The position numbers were made by a program, and so were the translations under genes. The notes under the pieces are model-generated. The model ran no database searches, was not told the origin of the DNA, and saw only the letters and a list, made by a program, of their open reading frames with translations. 10,859 nt of DNA from Methanosarcina sp. (GTDB taxonomy: Archaea; Halobacteriota; Methanosarcinia; Methanosarcinales; Methanosarcinaceae). Of the stretch, positions 1 to 7,960 are shown one piece after another. How positions within the stretch are numbered: the first letter of the stretch is position 1; every line of letters begins with the position of its first letter. The stretch spans positions 1-10,859 of the forward strand of contig DUIO01000245.1 of the NCBI GenBank assembly GCA_013330315.1, read 5' to 3'.

Positions 1-2
1 AT

Positions 3-695
3 GTCCTGAACGGAAACACGGGAGAAGAACACTGGACCTATCAGATCCCGCCAGTTAAACCGTTTTTTGACTACTCTGCAATCTGGTACAGCACACAGAT
101 TACTCCTGACGGCGGGCAGATAATTACGATGACAAGCGACGGTAGAGCATTTTTGTTTAATAACTCTCGCATCATTGAGACAGGGATGCCCGAGATTGCC
201 TGGCAACAGAACATCTCAACCCCGATAGTAGTGAGCGGAGTCCCAATTTACGGGAGTGCTAATTATGCTTACATTGTCAATGACACCCTGATCTTTTCGG
301 TAGGCAGTACGTTCTCCAAAGACAAGAATAAGGATGCTCCGTTTGAGCACCCCAGTGGAAACAGCCTCTTTGCCTATGATTATGAAGGTAATCTGCTCTG
401 GAAATGGAGAGTGGACGGCTATGCGGGAGAGTGTGCAAGAAACAACCGTTATCTTGTGATCCCGCTTGCCCAGAACCTGGTAACCGAGGACAGAAGCGTA
501 CACGGCATATATGTCTTTGACGCATCAAAAAGCGGAGGCGCAAGCTCAAGGCTAATCCAGACCTACAATACTGAAGGGATCACAGTGTCTGCCGATATCT
601 CGCCTGACGGCAGGTATATTGCAGCCCTTGAAGCCCCCGCAAGGCTTGAAGACGGCACCGTTCTCGGGAAATATAAAGTGCATATTCTTACCTGA
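3..695 (+). CDS. PQQ-like beta-propeller repeat protein, C-terminal part (5' end outside the window)
   Basis: The reading frame is open from the first complete codon at position 3 and ends in TGA at 693-695, giving 230 residues. An ATG at 129 lies inside a continuing repeat, so it is not the start. The first visible residues, VLNGNTGEEHWTYQI, match the PQQ-propeller blade pattern (a D/N-x-x-T-G turn followed by W-x-Y). Further blade-like strands follow: ITPDGGQIITMTSDGRAFLF, LFAYDYEGNLLWKW, IYVFDASKSGG and ISPDGRYIAALE. Such propellers in methanogens are often exported surface proteins, but the N-terminus that would show a signal peptide is missing. No enzyme active site can be seen; a binding or scaffold role is only a guess. 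The stop lies 9 bases before cobN, and the cobN ribosome binding site overlaps this gene's end, so the two are probably co-transcribed. A WD40 propeller is the alternative fold; the W-x-Y blade ending favours the PQQ type. Confidence 0.8.
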   Translation, partial: VLNGNTGEEHWTYQIPPVKPFFDYSAIWYSTQITPDGGQIITMTSDGRAFLFNNSRIIETGMPEIAWQQNISTPIVVSGVPIYGSANYAYIVNDTLIFSVGSTFSKDKNKDAPFEHPSGNSLFAYDYEGNLLWKWRVDGYAGECARNNRYLVIPLAQNLVTEDRSVHGIYVFDASKSGGASSRLIQTYNTEGITVSADISPDGRYIAALEAPARLEDGTVLGKYKVHILT

Positions 696-701
696 GGGTG
701 A
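694..701 (+). promoter_or_regulatory. Ribosome binding site of cobN overlapping the upstream stop codon
   Basis: GAGGGTGA lies just before ATG 705 and contains GGTGA, complementary to the archaeal 16S rRNA 3' end. Its first two bases are the last two bases of the preceding gene's TGA stop. This fixes the cobN start and suggests translation of the two genes is coupled. Confidence 0.7.
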
Positions 702-704
702 AGT

Positions 705-3700
705 ATGAAAATTGTATCAGTAACCTGGAATTCATACATTCCCACCCTTTTCAGGGCAGCAGATGAGCTTGGGATAGAACTTGAGGCTTACTACTCAAAA
801 ATCCTTGAAGAAAAACCAGAAGAAGTCGAAAGCGTGCTCTCCGCGTGCGAGCATGCTGATGCTATTTTTCTCTACCATATAGCCAATCCCTTCTGGGAAG
901 ATTTCTATAAAAGGCTTGAACCTCTAAAAACAGGGATACCTGTAATCTGTGTAGGAAGCAACCCCTCAAGTTTCACCCTTTCTTCAGTAAAACTCGAGAT
1001 CGCAGCTACATGTTTTTCATATATGATCTACGGAGGGGAAGAAAACTTTGGCAACATGCTCAGATATATTTTAAAAGAAGTTTTTGGGAATGAAATAGAA
1101 GTAAAACCTCCGAAAAAGATACCCTGGGACGGGATCTATCACCCGGATGCCGCAGAAATGTTCTCAAACCTTCAGGGCTATCTGAACTGGTACGGGCCCC
1201 TGAAAGATAAAACCGTGGGTCTGCTCATATCCAGAACTTCCTGGGTAAATAATGAACTTGAGATTGAGAAAACTCTCATAAATCAATTTGAGAGCTCAGG
1301 ACTTTCTGTCGTTCCTGTTTTTGCGTACTCCCTGAAAGACGAAGAGCTGGGAAGCAGGAGCATGGATGATGTCATAGAAGCTTATTTTATAAAAGATGGC
1401 AGACCCATTATAGACTGCCTTGTGAAACTCTCTCCTTTCTTCATTGCCAGCAGCAAGGCAAAAGAAAGAGATGCTTCATGTGCAGCAAAGGGCATAGAAG
1501 TATTGAAAAAACTTGATGTTCCTGTGTTCCAACCCTTAATTTCACACTGTATGACCGTTGAGCAGTGGCAGGAATCTAACGGGTTAAGTACTGAGATCGG
1601 CTGGAGTGTGGCTTTGCCCGAATTTGAGGGCGGGATCGAGCCTATAATAATAGGTGCGGGCAAAGTGGAAGGAGACTACATGAGCCGTTTTCCTATCCAG
1701 GACCGCTGCTCAAAACTTGCATCAAGGGTTTTGAAATGGATAGAACTCAGGAAAAAACCGATTAACCGGAGAAAAGTTGCATTTATCCTTCATAACAGGC
1801 CCTGTACAGGGGTTGAAGGTTCGGTAGGTGATGCTGCAAACCTTGATTCCCTTGAAAGTGTAGCCAGAATCCTGAACCGAATGCAAGAAACAGGCTACAA
1901 TGTCAATCCCCCCCTGAACGGAAAAGATCTTATTGAGACCATCCTTAGCAGAAAAGCAATTTCCGAATTCAGATGGACTCCCATAAACGAGATAGTAAAG
2001 AACGGGGGAGCTCTCGCTTTTGTGGAAAAAGAAGAATATGAGAAGTTTTTCAACACCCTGAATCCGGGTGTAAGGCAGAGGATAATTGATAGCTGGGGTA
2101 ACCCTCCAGGAGAAGAAGTCAATGGCATCCCTGCTGCAATGGTTTACGAAAACAGGATAGTTGTGACAGGGGTTCAGTATGAAAATGCTGTGATCTGCGT
2201 ACAGCCAAAACGCGGATGTGCAGGTGCCCGGTGTGACGGAAAGGTCTGCAAGATCCTGCACGATCCCTATGTCCCTCCAACTCACCAGTACCTTGCAACC
2301 TACACATACCTTGAGAATACCTTTGGAGCCGACGTGCTCGTACACGTGGGGACCCACGGAAACCTTGAGTTCCTTCCCGGAAAAGGAGTGGGGCTTTCAC
2401 AGGACTGTTACCCTGACATAGGAATCGGGACAATTCCTCACCTCTACATCTACAATTCCGATAACCCTCCCGAAGGCACGATTGCCAAACGCAGGAGCCT
2501 TGCCTGCATTGTTGACCATATGCAAACAGTCATGACCGCAGGAGGGCTTTATGAAAACCTTGCAGAACTTGACAGGCTGCTAGGGGAATACGAACAGGTA
2601 AAACACGATAAAGGCAGGGCACATGCTTTAAAGCACCTGATCCTTGGCGAGATTAAAAAATCGAACCTTGACGCCGAGATAAAAGCTGACCACGAAACTC
2701 CTTTTGATGAAATTATAAAAAAAGCACATGAAGCCCTTGGAAGGATCAGGAACAGCCAGATCCACCATGGAATGCATATCTTCGGACAGCTTCCTGAAGG
2801 CGAGAACAAAGTTGAGTTCATAAACTCTATTTTAAGGTATGATGACCAGGAAAGTGTGGGAAAAAGGGTTTCTATCCGAAGGCTGATTGCAGAGATTCTG
2901 GGGCTTGACCTTGACGAACTGATCTCTGATCAGAGCCGGATTTCAGAGAATGGGAAATCTAACGGACAGCGGCTTGAAGAAATTGATTCTCTTTCAAAAG
3001 ACTTTATCAGGACATTCATAAATAATCAGGAAAAAGAGCCGTCCTCAATAACAAGAGAAATCTTTACAGGGCAGGACTTTACAGAACAAAATGTTACAGG
3101 ACAGAGCATAAATCCTGCCATTTCTCAGGAAGCTGCTGCAACCTGTGAAAGGATTATCGACCTTGAGTCAAGAATTAATGCCTCTCTTGAGGTTGAATCT
3201 CTTTTACATGGCTTTGAAGGAGGATACATCCCTGCCGGCCCTTCCGGGCTTATTATGCGCGGAAGAGAGGACGTACTGCCTACAGGCAGGAACTTTTATT
3301 CGCTTGACCCGAGGAGGGTCCCGACAAAAGCTGCATGGAGAGTTGGACAGCAACTTTCGAGGGTTTTGATTGACAAACACTTAAGGGACGAGAACCTCTA
3401 CCCTGAAAATGTTGGCTTTTACTGGATGGCAAATGATGTTATGTGGGCTGACGGAGAAGGCATGGCACAGATGATGAGCCTTCTCGGGGTCGAACCGGTC
3501 TGGCTCAGCAATGGGCATCTTAAAGGATTCTCAATTATTCCGCTTAAAGAGTTAGACAGGCCCAGAATTGATGTTACGGTCAGAGTTTCAGGAATCATCA
3601 GGGACAATTTTCCGAACTGTCTGGAGGTTATCGACGAGGCTATCCAGGCTGTAGCTTCTCTTGACGAACCTGAGGAGATGAATTACCCTAAAAAGCACAG

Positions 3701-4562
3701 CCTTCGGATGATTGAAGAAGGAGTGGGGGCAAGAGAATCTACCTTAAGGATATTCTCAAGCAAACCCGGGACATATTCGGCAGGAGTACAGCTTGCAGTC
3801 TATGCAAGTGCCTGGAAGGACGAAAAGGACCTGGCAGATATTTTTCTTTACTGGAACGGTTATGCATACGGAAAAGATGTAAAAGGAAAGGAGGCTCACA
3901 CCCAGCTTGCTTCGAGCCTTAAAACGGTTGACGCTACATTTAACAAAGTGGTCAGTGATGAGTATGACCTTCTGGGCTGTTGTTGTTATTTTGGAGTACA
4001 CGGAGGGCTCACCGCTGCTGCAAAGCAAGCTTCCGGAAAGGAGGTAAGGGTTTATTTCGGAGACACAAGAGAACCGCAGCACGTCGAAGTCAGGGATATG
4101 GCTGACGAACTGCGCAGGGTAGTAAGGGCCAGGCTCTTAAACCCGAAGTGGATCGAAGGCGTGAAACAACATGGGTATAAGGGTGCACAGGATATTTCTA
4201 AAAGAGTTGGAAGAGTCTATGGATGGGAAGCTTCTACACAGGAAGTGGATGACTGGATCTTTGATGATATCACAAAGACATTTGTGCTCGACGAAGAAAT
4301 GCGCCGGTTCTTTGAAGAGAATAACCCCTATGCCCTTGAGGAGATGGCGCGCCGGCTCCTTGAAGCGCAGTCAAGAGGTCTCTGGGACCCGGACCCTGGA
4401 CTTCTTGAAGAACTGAAAAACTCCTATCTTGAAATCGAGAGCTGGATGGAGGAGCTGGCAGGAGAAGGGGAATTTCAAGGAGGGGCTGTAGACATCATTA
4501 GCTTTGAAGATGTCCCTGACTGGGATAAAAAGATGCAGGAAATCCGAAAAAATCTCAGATAA
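705..4562 (+). CDS. cobN: CobN-type class I metal chelatase large subunit (cobaltochelatase CobN/ChlH family)
   Basis: CobN/ChlH/BchH large subunits bind the tetrapyrrole and metal and insert the metal with an ATP-hydrolysing AAA+ partner. The 1285 residues match the usual CobN length. Family signatures are in order: H-V-G-T-H-G-x-L-E at 547-555; NPPEGTIAKRR around 587-597; the FYSLDPRRVPTKAAW region; PRIDVTVRVSG from 953; FGVHGG with H1099; VYFGDTREPQ; ARLLNPKWIEG; and GLWDPDP near the C-terminus. The start follows GGTGA (697-701) by 3 bases. Oddities: cysteines C505, C510 and C515 in the KRGCAGARCDGKVC segment; three consecutive cysteines 1092-1094 where classical CobN, as I recall it, has S-D-D; and a hydrophilic insert around residues 745-815 with a pentapeptide repeat. 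No AAA+ partner is encoded in the window. In the cell, cobalt insertion into a corrin precursor is the default reading, but methanogens commonly use a small CbiX/CfbA-type chelatase for that step. The true metal and substrate here are therefore open. Family certainty is very high; the specific substrate is not. Confidence 0.95.
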   Translation: MKIVSVTWNSYIPTLFRAADELGIELEAYYSKILEEKPEEVESVLSACEHADAIFLYHIANPFWEDFYKRLEPLKTGIPVICVGSNPSSFTLSSVKLEIAATCFSYMIYGGEENFGNMLRYILKEVFGNEIEVKPPKKIPWDGIYHPDAAEMFSNLQGYLNWYGPLKDKTVGLLISRTSWVNNELEIEKTLINQFESSGLSVVPVFAYSLKDEELGSRSMDDVIEAYFIKDGRPIIDCLVKLSPFFIASSKAKERDASCAAKGIEVLKKLDVPVFQPLISHCMTVEQWQESNGLSTEIGWSVALPEFEGGIEPIIIGAGKVEGDYMSRFPIQDRCSKLASRVLKWIELRKKPINRRKVAFILHNRPCTGVEGSVGDAANLDSLESVARILNRMQETGYNVNPPLNGKDLIETILSRKAISEFRWTPINEIVKNGGALAFVEKEEYEKFFNTLNPGVRQRIIDSWGNPPGEEVNGIPAAMVYENRIVVTGVQYENAVICVQPKRGCAGARCDGKVCKILHDPYVPPTHQYLATYTYLENTFGADVLVHVGTHGNLEFLPGKGVGLSQDCYPDIGIGTIPHLYIYNSDNPPEGTIAKRRSLACIVDHMQTVMTAGGLYENLAELDRLLGEYEQVKHDKGRAHALKHLILGEIKKSNLDAEIKADHETPFDEIIKKAHEALGRIRNSQIHHGMHIFGQLPEGENKVEFINSILRYDDQESVGKRVSIRRLIAEILGLDLDELISDQSRISENGKSNGQRLEEIDSLSKDFIRTFINNQEKEPSSITREIFTGQDFTEQNVTGQSINPAISQEAAATCERIIDLESRINASLEVESLLHGFEGGYIPAGPSGLIMRGREDVLPTGRNFYSLDPRRVPTKAAWRVGQQLSRVLIDKHLRDENLYPENVGFYWMANDVMWADGEGMAQMMSLLGVEPVWLSNGHLKGFSIIPLKELDRPRIDVTVRVSGIIRDNFPNCLEVIDEAIQAVASLDEPEEMNYPKKHSLRMIEEGVGARESTLRIFSSKPGTYSAGVQLAVYASAWKDEKDLADIFLYWNGYAYGKDVKGKEAHTQLASSLKTVDATFNKVVSDEYDLLGCCCYFGVHGGLTAAAKQASGKEVRVYFGDTREPQHVEVRDMADELRRVVRARLLNPKWIEGVKQHGYKGAQDISKRVGRVYGWEASTQEVDDWIFDDITKTFVLDEEMRRFFEENNPYALEEMARRLLEAQSRGLWDPDPGLLEELKNSYLEIESWMEELAGEGEFQGGAVDIISFEDVPDWDKKMQEIRKNLR
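3063..3107 (+). repeat. Degenerate 15-bp tandem repeat inside cobN (three pentapeptides)
   Basis: Residues 787-801 of CobN read FTGQD-FTEQN-VTGQS, three units of the pattern (F/V)-T-(G/E)-Q-(D/N/S). The DNA units are diverged at third positions, so the duplication is not recent. The repeat sits in a hydrophilic stretch rich in S, N, Q and E between two conserved CobN blocks and is probably a flexible linker. Confidence 0.75.
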
Positions 4563-4575
4563 AAAAGGTTGCGGA

Positions 4576-6162
4576 ATGAAAAACACAGCTATTCTCCTCC
4601 TCAAAGCTTTTCTCCTTGTACTGGTGTTCATTTTACAGCCGACAGCCCAGGCACAGGAGGACTTTGAACCTGAAGAGATGACCGCATTCATGCTCCAGGT
4701 CCCTCACGGAGTGGAAGGTAACGGGCTTGCAGTTAGAGGTGGTAACCTTTCTGCATACCTTTTTTTTGAAAGCTATTATGAAGGAAATATGGATGTAATA
4801 CTGGAACTCTGTTTACCTGAGGGTTTCGTGGTCCGGGACACGCCTGTACATTCATTTTCGCTCCAGACAGAGTATGAGGACTGGTACAGGCTCATTGATT
4901 TTTATATTCCGCAGGACTTGCCTTCCGGAATCTATAATATAACTGCAACTGCAGTTGTTGATGTTGACGGGAATCAGCATACCATTATGCGTAGAACCAG
5001 GATAAGGGTTGCTTCAAAAGAAGAAATTGCAGATGAGATCTCAATTTCCGGACTGATAATACCTTCAGATGAGGATGGATACGGAGATCCAAGTCATCCT
5101 TCCAACACGCTGGTTATACGGGAAACATCTCCTGTTCTCAGAAAGCTGCTTAAGGTTACAGACCTCCAGATTGGTAGAGAGGAGCTCACTTCAACTTTCA
5201 TAGGAGTGGAGGTTGCCAATAACGGAGTCAGCACGGTCCCGGTTATAGTTACTTATGAAATCCTTGATATCAAGACCGGAGAACCTGTAAGAGCATTCAA
5301 GCCTGCCATTATGGGAATGGATGCGGATACCTTCTGCTATGCCGCTTTAACTCTTTCCCCTGGTTCAAGTTCGCTGGTAAGCCTTCCTCTCTATATATCT
5401 GAGAATGCAATGGGAGGAAACTACCTGCTGAGGGTTAAGGTAAAGCCCACAGGCAGCGATTGGATTGCAGCAACGCAGAGCCAAAAAATAACTGCAACCT
5501 CAAGGAAATGGGGGCCCATACTGATTACATTTATCTCCGCATTGCTTGGAGTGACTGCAGTCAGCCTTTTCTTCATAAAGTCAAAAGAGATAATGGACAG
5601 GTTCAAGACCCGCAACCTTGTGCTGATTTCCCTTTTTGGAACTGTTTCCTTTGCAGCCATAAACCTGCCAATGACGATCCTGTGGGAGATGTCTCATGCT
5701 ATATTCGGGCCTTTCAGTTTCCTGTTTACCGGGCTCTTTTATGAAATCCTTCTTTACATGCTCATTGCCTCCCTCGTTGTCCTGATACCGAAACCAGGAG
5801 TTGTAAGCCTTTTCATGATGGTCAGATTCCTGCTGGGGGGCTTTATAACCGGGAGTTTTACTCCTATCACTTTTATAACGCTGTCAGTGAGTGCGGTAAT
5901 TCTTGAGGTTATGATGTATGCTGCAGGTATAACTGGCAAAAACCCGGACCCGGAAAACAGGCTAAGGGTGGGAATTGTCTGCGGAATTGCAGATATGGTC
6001 AGCGGGTATACATCCTTCAGTGTCTGGATGGTGCTCTATCGGCTGTTTTACAGTAACTGGTACATAACGGCGAATATTCTGATCGACGGGTTCCTCTATA
6101 CTTTCATAGGAGCATGGTTCGGAATAAGCCTGGGGAACAGACTGAAAAAGGTGGCAGAATAA
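4576..6162 (+). CDS. Exported-domain / ECF S-component-like fusion membrane protein
   Basis: 528 residues. ATG 4576 is preferred over the in-frame ATG 4504 because it opens directly on a signal peptide (MKNT, a hydrophobic stretch at about 5-20, then a likely cut after A-Q-A at residue 26) and lies 13 bases after the cobN stop; 4504 is inside cobN. Residues about 27-311 look like two beta-sandwich domains outside the membrane; the second (from about 194) resembles CARDB/NEW3-type Ig folds. Potential glycosylation sites are N57-L-S and N121-I-T. A single helix begins near W312, followed by a basic K/R-rich loop, then about 180 residues (348-528) with roughly six membrane segments. That last part has S-component size, and its IPKPG motif followed by glycine-rich helices recalls YkoE, the substrate-binding subunit of the YkoEDC transporter. 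The tandem ECF ATPase and EcfT gene directly downstream support this role. The substrate cannot be read from sequence; next to cobN, cobalt or a corrinoid is a reasonable guess, and a thiamin precursor is the family-based alternative. Confidence 0.75.
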   Translation: MKNTAILLLKAFLLVLVFILQPTAQAQEDFEPEEMTAFMLQVPHGVEGNGLAVRGGNLSAYLFFESYYEGNMDVILELCLPEGFVVRDTPVHSFSLQTEYEDWYRLIDFYIPQDLPSGIYNITATAVVDVDGNQHTIMRRTRIRVASKEEIADEISISGLIIPSDEDGYGDPSHPSNTLVIRETSPVLRKLLKVTDLQIGREELTSTFIGVEVANNGVSTVPVIVTYEILDIKTGEPVRAFKPAIMGMDADTFCYAALTLSPGSSSLVSLPLYISENAMGGNYLLRVKVKPTGSDWIAATQSQKITATSRKWGPILITFISALLGVTAVSLFFIKSKEIMDRFKTRNLVLISLFGTVSFAAINLPMTILWEMSHAIFGPFSFLFTGLFYEILLYMLIASLVVLIPKPGVVSLFMMVRFLLGGFITGSFTPITFITLSVSAVILEVMMYAAGITGKNPDPENRLRVGIVCGIADMVSGYTSFSVWMVLYRLFYSNWYITANILIDGFLYTFIGAWFGISLGNRLKKVAE

Positions 6163-6217
6163 GGCGGGAGAGAATAAAAGCATCAAAATCAGGGTTATGC
6201 AGTGGGAGATAGTATAA

Positions 6218-7960
6218 ATGAAACAGGATAAGGGCGATACAATAATAGAGATCAAAGATTTGTGGTACACATATCCCGGGAGATCGGAACCAACTTTAAG
6301 AGGAGTCGACCTGAAAATAGAAGAAGGTGAATTTGTCCTCCTGACGGGGCCTACGGGCTGTGGGAAGAGTACTTTACTGAAAACACTTAACGGCATAATT
6401 CCCCACGAATCAGGAGGAATATTTTCAGGAGGAATAAAGATATCAGGGGTAGAGACCGCAGATTCAAACCAGATGGAGCTTTCAAGGAAAGTCGGGCTTG
6501 TATTCCAGAACCCCGATGATCAGATATTTTCTACAACTGTTGAGGACGAAGTAGCTTTTGGGCCTGAAAACCTCTGCCTGGAAAGGGAAGAGATTGATAA
6601 AAAGGTAGGAGAATCTCTCCGAATGGTGGGGATGACCGGACACCGGCTGAGCTCCACGAATGCTCTTTCAGGGGGACAGAAGCAGAGAGTCTGTATTGCG
6701 AGTATGCTTGCGATGACGCCTGAAATACTTGCCATGGACGAGCCTGTAAGCCAGATGGACCCTATGGGCACCCAGGAAATCCTGAACACCGTCAGGGAAC
6801 TCAACAGGAAAATGAAGCTAACTATTCTGCTGGTTGAGCACAGGCTGCACGAACTTGCACCTTTTGCAGATAGGGTTGTCATAATGGACAGCGGAAAAAT
6901 AATCTTCGACCAGCCCGCTTCAAAAGCTTTTGATCATCTTGAGATCTTTCACGGGCTTGGGCTTCGCGTTCCTGAACCGGTTGAACTCTGCCACACCCTG
7001 GGAATAAAGGCAAGCCCTTTCAGTGCTGAAGAAACGTTCCCCCTGCTGAACACAGGGGACTTTAAAGAAAAAACAAGGAGATATTTAACGCGTCCTGACC
7101 CGGAAAGAAGAATCGAACTTCCGGAACCTCACGCAAAAAATACCGGGCCTTTGATTTCAATCCGGGATTTATGGTCCGGATATGAGAAAGACAGGATGGT
7201 ACTCAAAGGCATAAACCTGGAAATCCGAAGAGGCGAAAGGGTTGCGGTTATGGGTATGAATGGTTCGGGCAAATCAACCCTGCTTCTGAACCTTGCAGCC
7301 ATGCTCAAGCCTTATAAAGGAAATATAAAGGTTTTCGGAGAAGATACAAAGTCAAAAAATCCATACTCTTTTGCAGGTAGAATCGGATTCGTGTTCCAGA
7401 ACCCAGATCTTATGCTTTTCTGCGATTCGGCTGAAGAAGAGGCAAAGTTCGGGCCTCTCCAGTTAAAGTTCAAAAATATAGAGGAAAGGGCAAGAATTTC
7501 CCTTGAAGCGATGTCAATTCTAAATCTCAAGCAGGATCTTCCCCAATCCCTGAGCAGAGGGCAGAGATTGAGGACGGCTGTCGCCTCTGTACTCTCTATA
7601 GACCCTGAGCTCATCCTTCTTGATGAACCTACAACAGGGCAGGACAGATTGAATATAGAGCAGATGATGGATTATTTTAAAAATAAAGGCTCAACTCTTG
7701 TGTTCTGTACTCATGATATCGAAATTGCAATGCTCTATGCCACACGAATTCTTGTGATGAATGAGGGCCAGATTATAGCGGATGGAAAAGGAAGAGATAT
7801 TATAAAGAATATCGATATTCTAAGGAAAGCATCACTCACACAGCCACCTGTTGTTGAAATCGCTAATTATCTTGGGATTGATGCCTTTTCGATCACAGAA
7901 CTTGTAGAGACTCTGATCCGCAGAAATCCCGAAGCAATAAGTGTTGAAGGGATAGTATGA
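6218..7960 (+). CDS. Energy-coupling factor (ECF) transporter ATPase with two fused ATP-binding domains (EcfA-EcfA', CbiO/YkoD-like)
   Basis: 580 residues containing two complete ABC ATPase domains. Domain 1: Walker A GPTGCGKST (44-52), Q-loop and ECF-type Q-helix VFQNPDDQIF (95-104), V-A-F-G-P (112-116), signature LSGGQ (150-154), Walker B with D174-E175, and switch H208. Domain 2: Walker A GMNGSGKST (346-354), VFQNPDLMLF, K-F-G-P, signature LSRGQ (445-449), Walker B with D469-E470, and H499. It would sit on the cytoplasmic face and drive transport through the EcfT protein. Fused pairs are typical of YkoD-like group II systems, whereas CbiO of the cobalt system is a single domain. A GGGAG at 6204-6208 precedes ATG 6218 by 9 bases. 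The gap from the S-component-like gene is 55 bases, and the end overlaps the next gene by ATGA. The only oddity is the second signature, where R447 replaces glycine; all catalytic residues are present in both halves. Confidence 0.93.
   Translation: MKQDKGDTIIEIKDLWYTYPGRSEPTLRGVDLKIEEGEFVLLTGPTGCGKSTLLKTLNGIIPHESGGIFSGGIKISGVETADSNQMELSRKVGLVFQNPDDQIFSTTVEDEVAFGPENLCLEREEIDKKVGESLRMVGMTGHRLSSTNALSGGQKQRVCIASMLAMTPEILAMDEPVSQMDPMGTQEILNTVRELNRKMKLTILLVEHRLHELAPFADRVVIMDSGKIIFDQPASKAFDHLEIFHGLGLRVPEPVELCHTLGIKASPFSAEETFPLLNTGDFKEKTRRYLTRPDPERRIELPEPHAKNTGPLISIRDLWSGYEKDRMVLKGINLEIRRGERVAVMGMNGSGKSTLLLNLAAMLKPYKGNIKVFGEDTKSKNPYSFAGRIGFVFQNPDLMLFCDSAEEEAKFGPLQLKFKNIEERARISLEAMSILNLKQDLPQSLSRGQRLRTAVASVLSIDPELILLDEPTTGQDRLNIEQMMDYFKNKGSTLVFCTHDIEIAMLYATRILVMNEGQIIADGKGRDIIKNIDILRKASLTQPPVVEIANYLGIDAFSITELVETLIRRNPEAISVEGIV

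Noticed and set aside
1722..2357. Minus-strand open frame of 211 codons inside cobN
   Set aside because: It lies wholly opposite strongly conserved CobN sequence and its translation resembles no protein family; it is a shadow of the coding strand.
4504..4575. Upstream in-frame ATG 4504 as start of the S-component-like gene
   Set aside because: It lies inside cobN and would put 24 charged residues ahead of a clear signal peptide; ATG 4576 fits the signal peptide and the gene spacing.
6163..6217. Internal promoter before the ECF ATPase gene
   Set aside because: The 55-base gap has AT-rich words (gaataaaag, agtataaatg) but none with a convincing BRE/TATA arrangement at the right distance from the start.
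4563..6217. Cobalamin riboswitch or CbiM/CbiN genes next to the ECF genes
   Set aside because: The gaps are too short for a riboswitch, and the S-component-like protein lacks the N-terminal M-H-I opening expected of CbiM.
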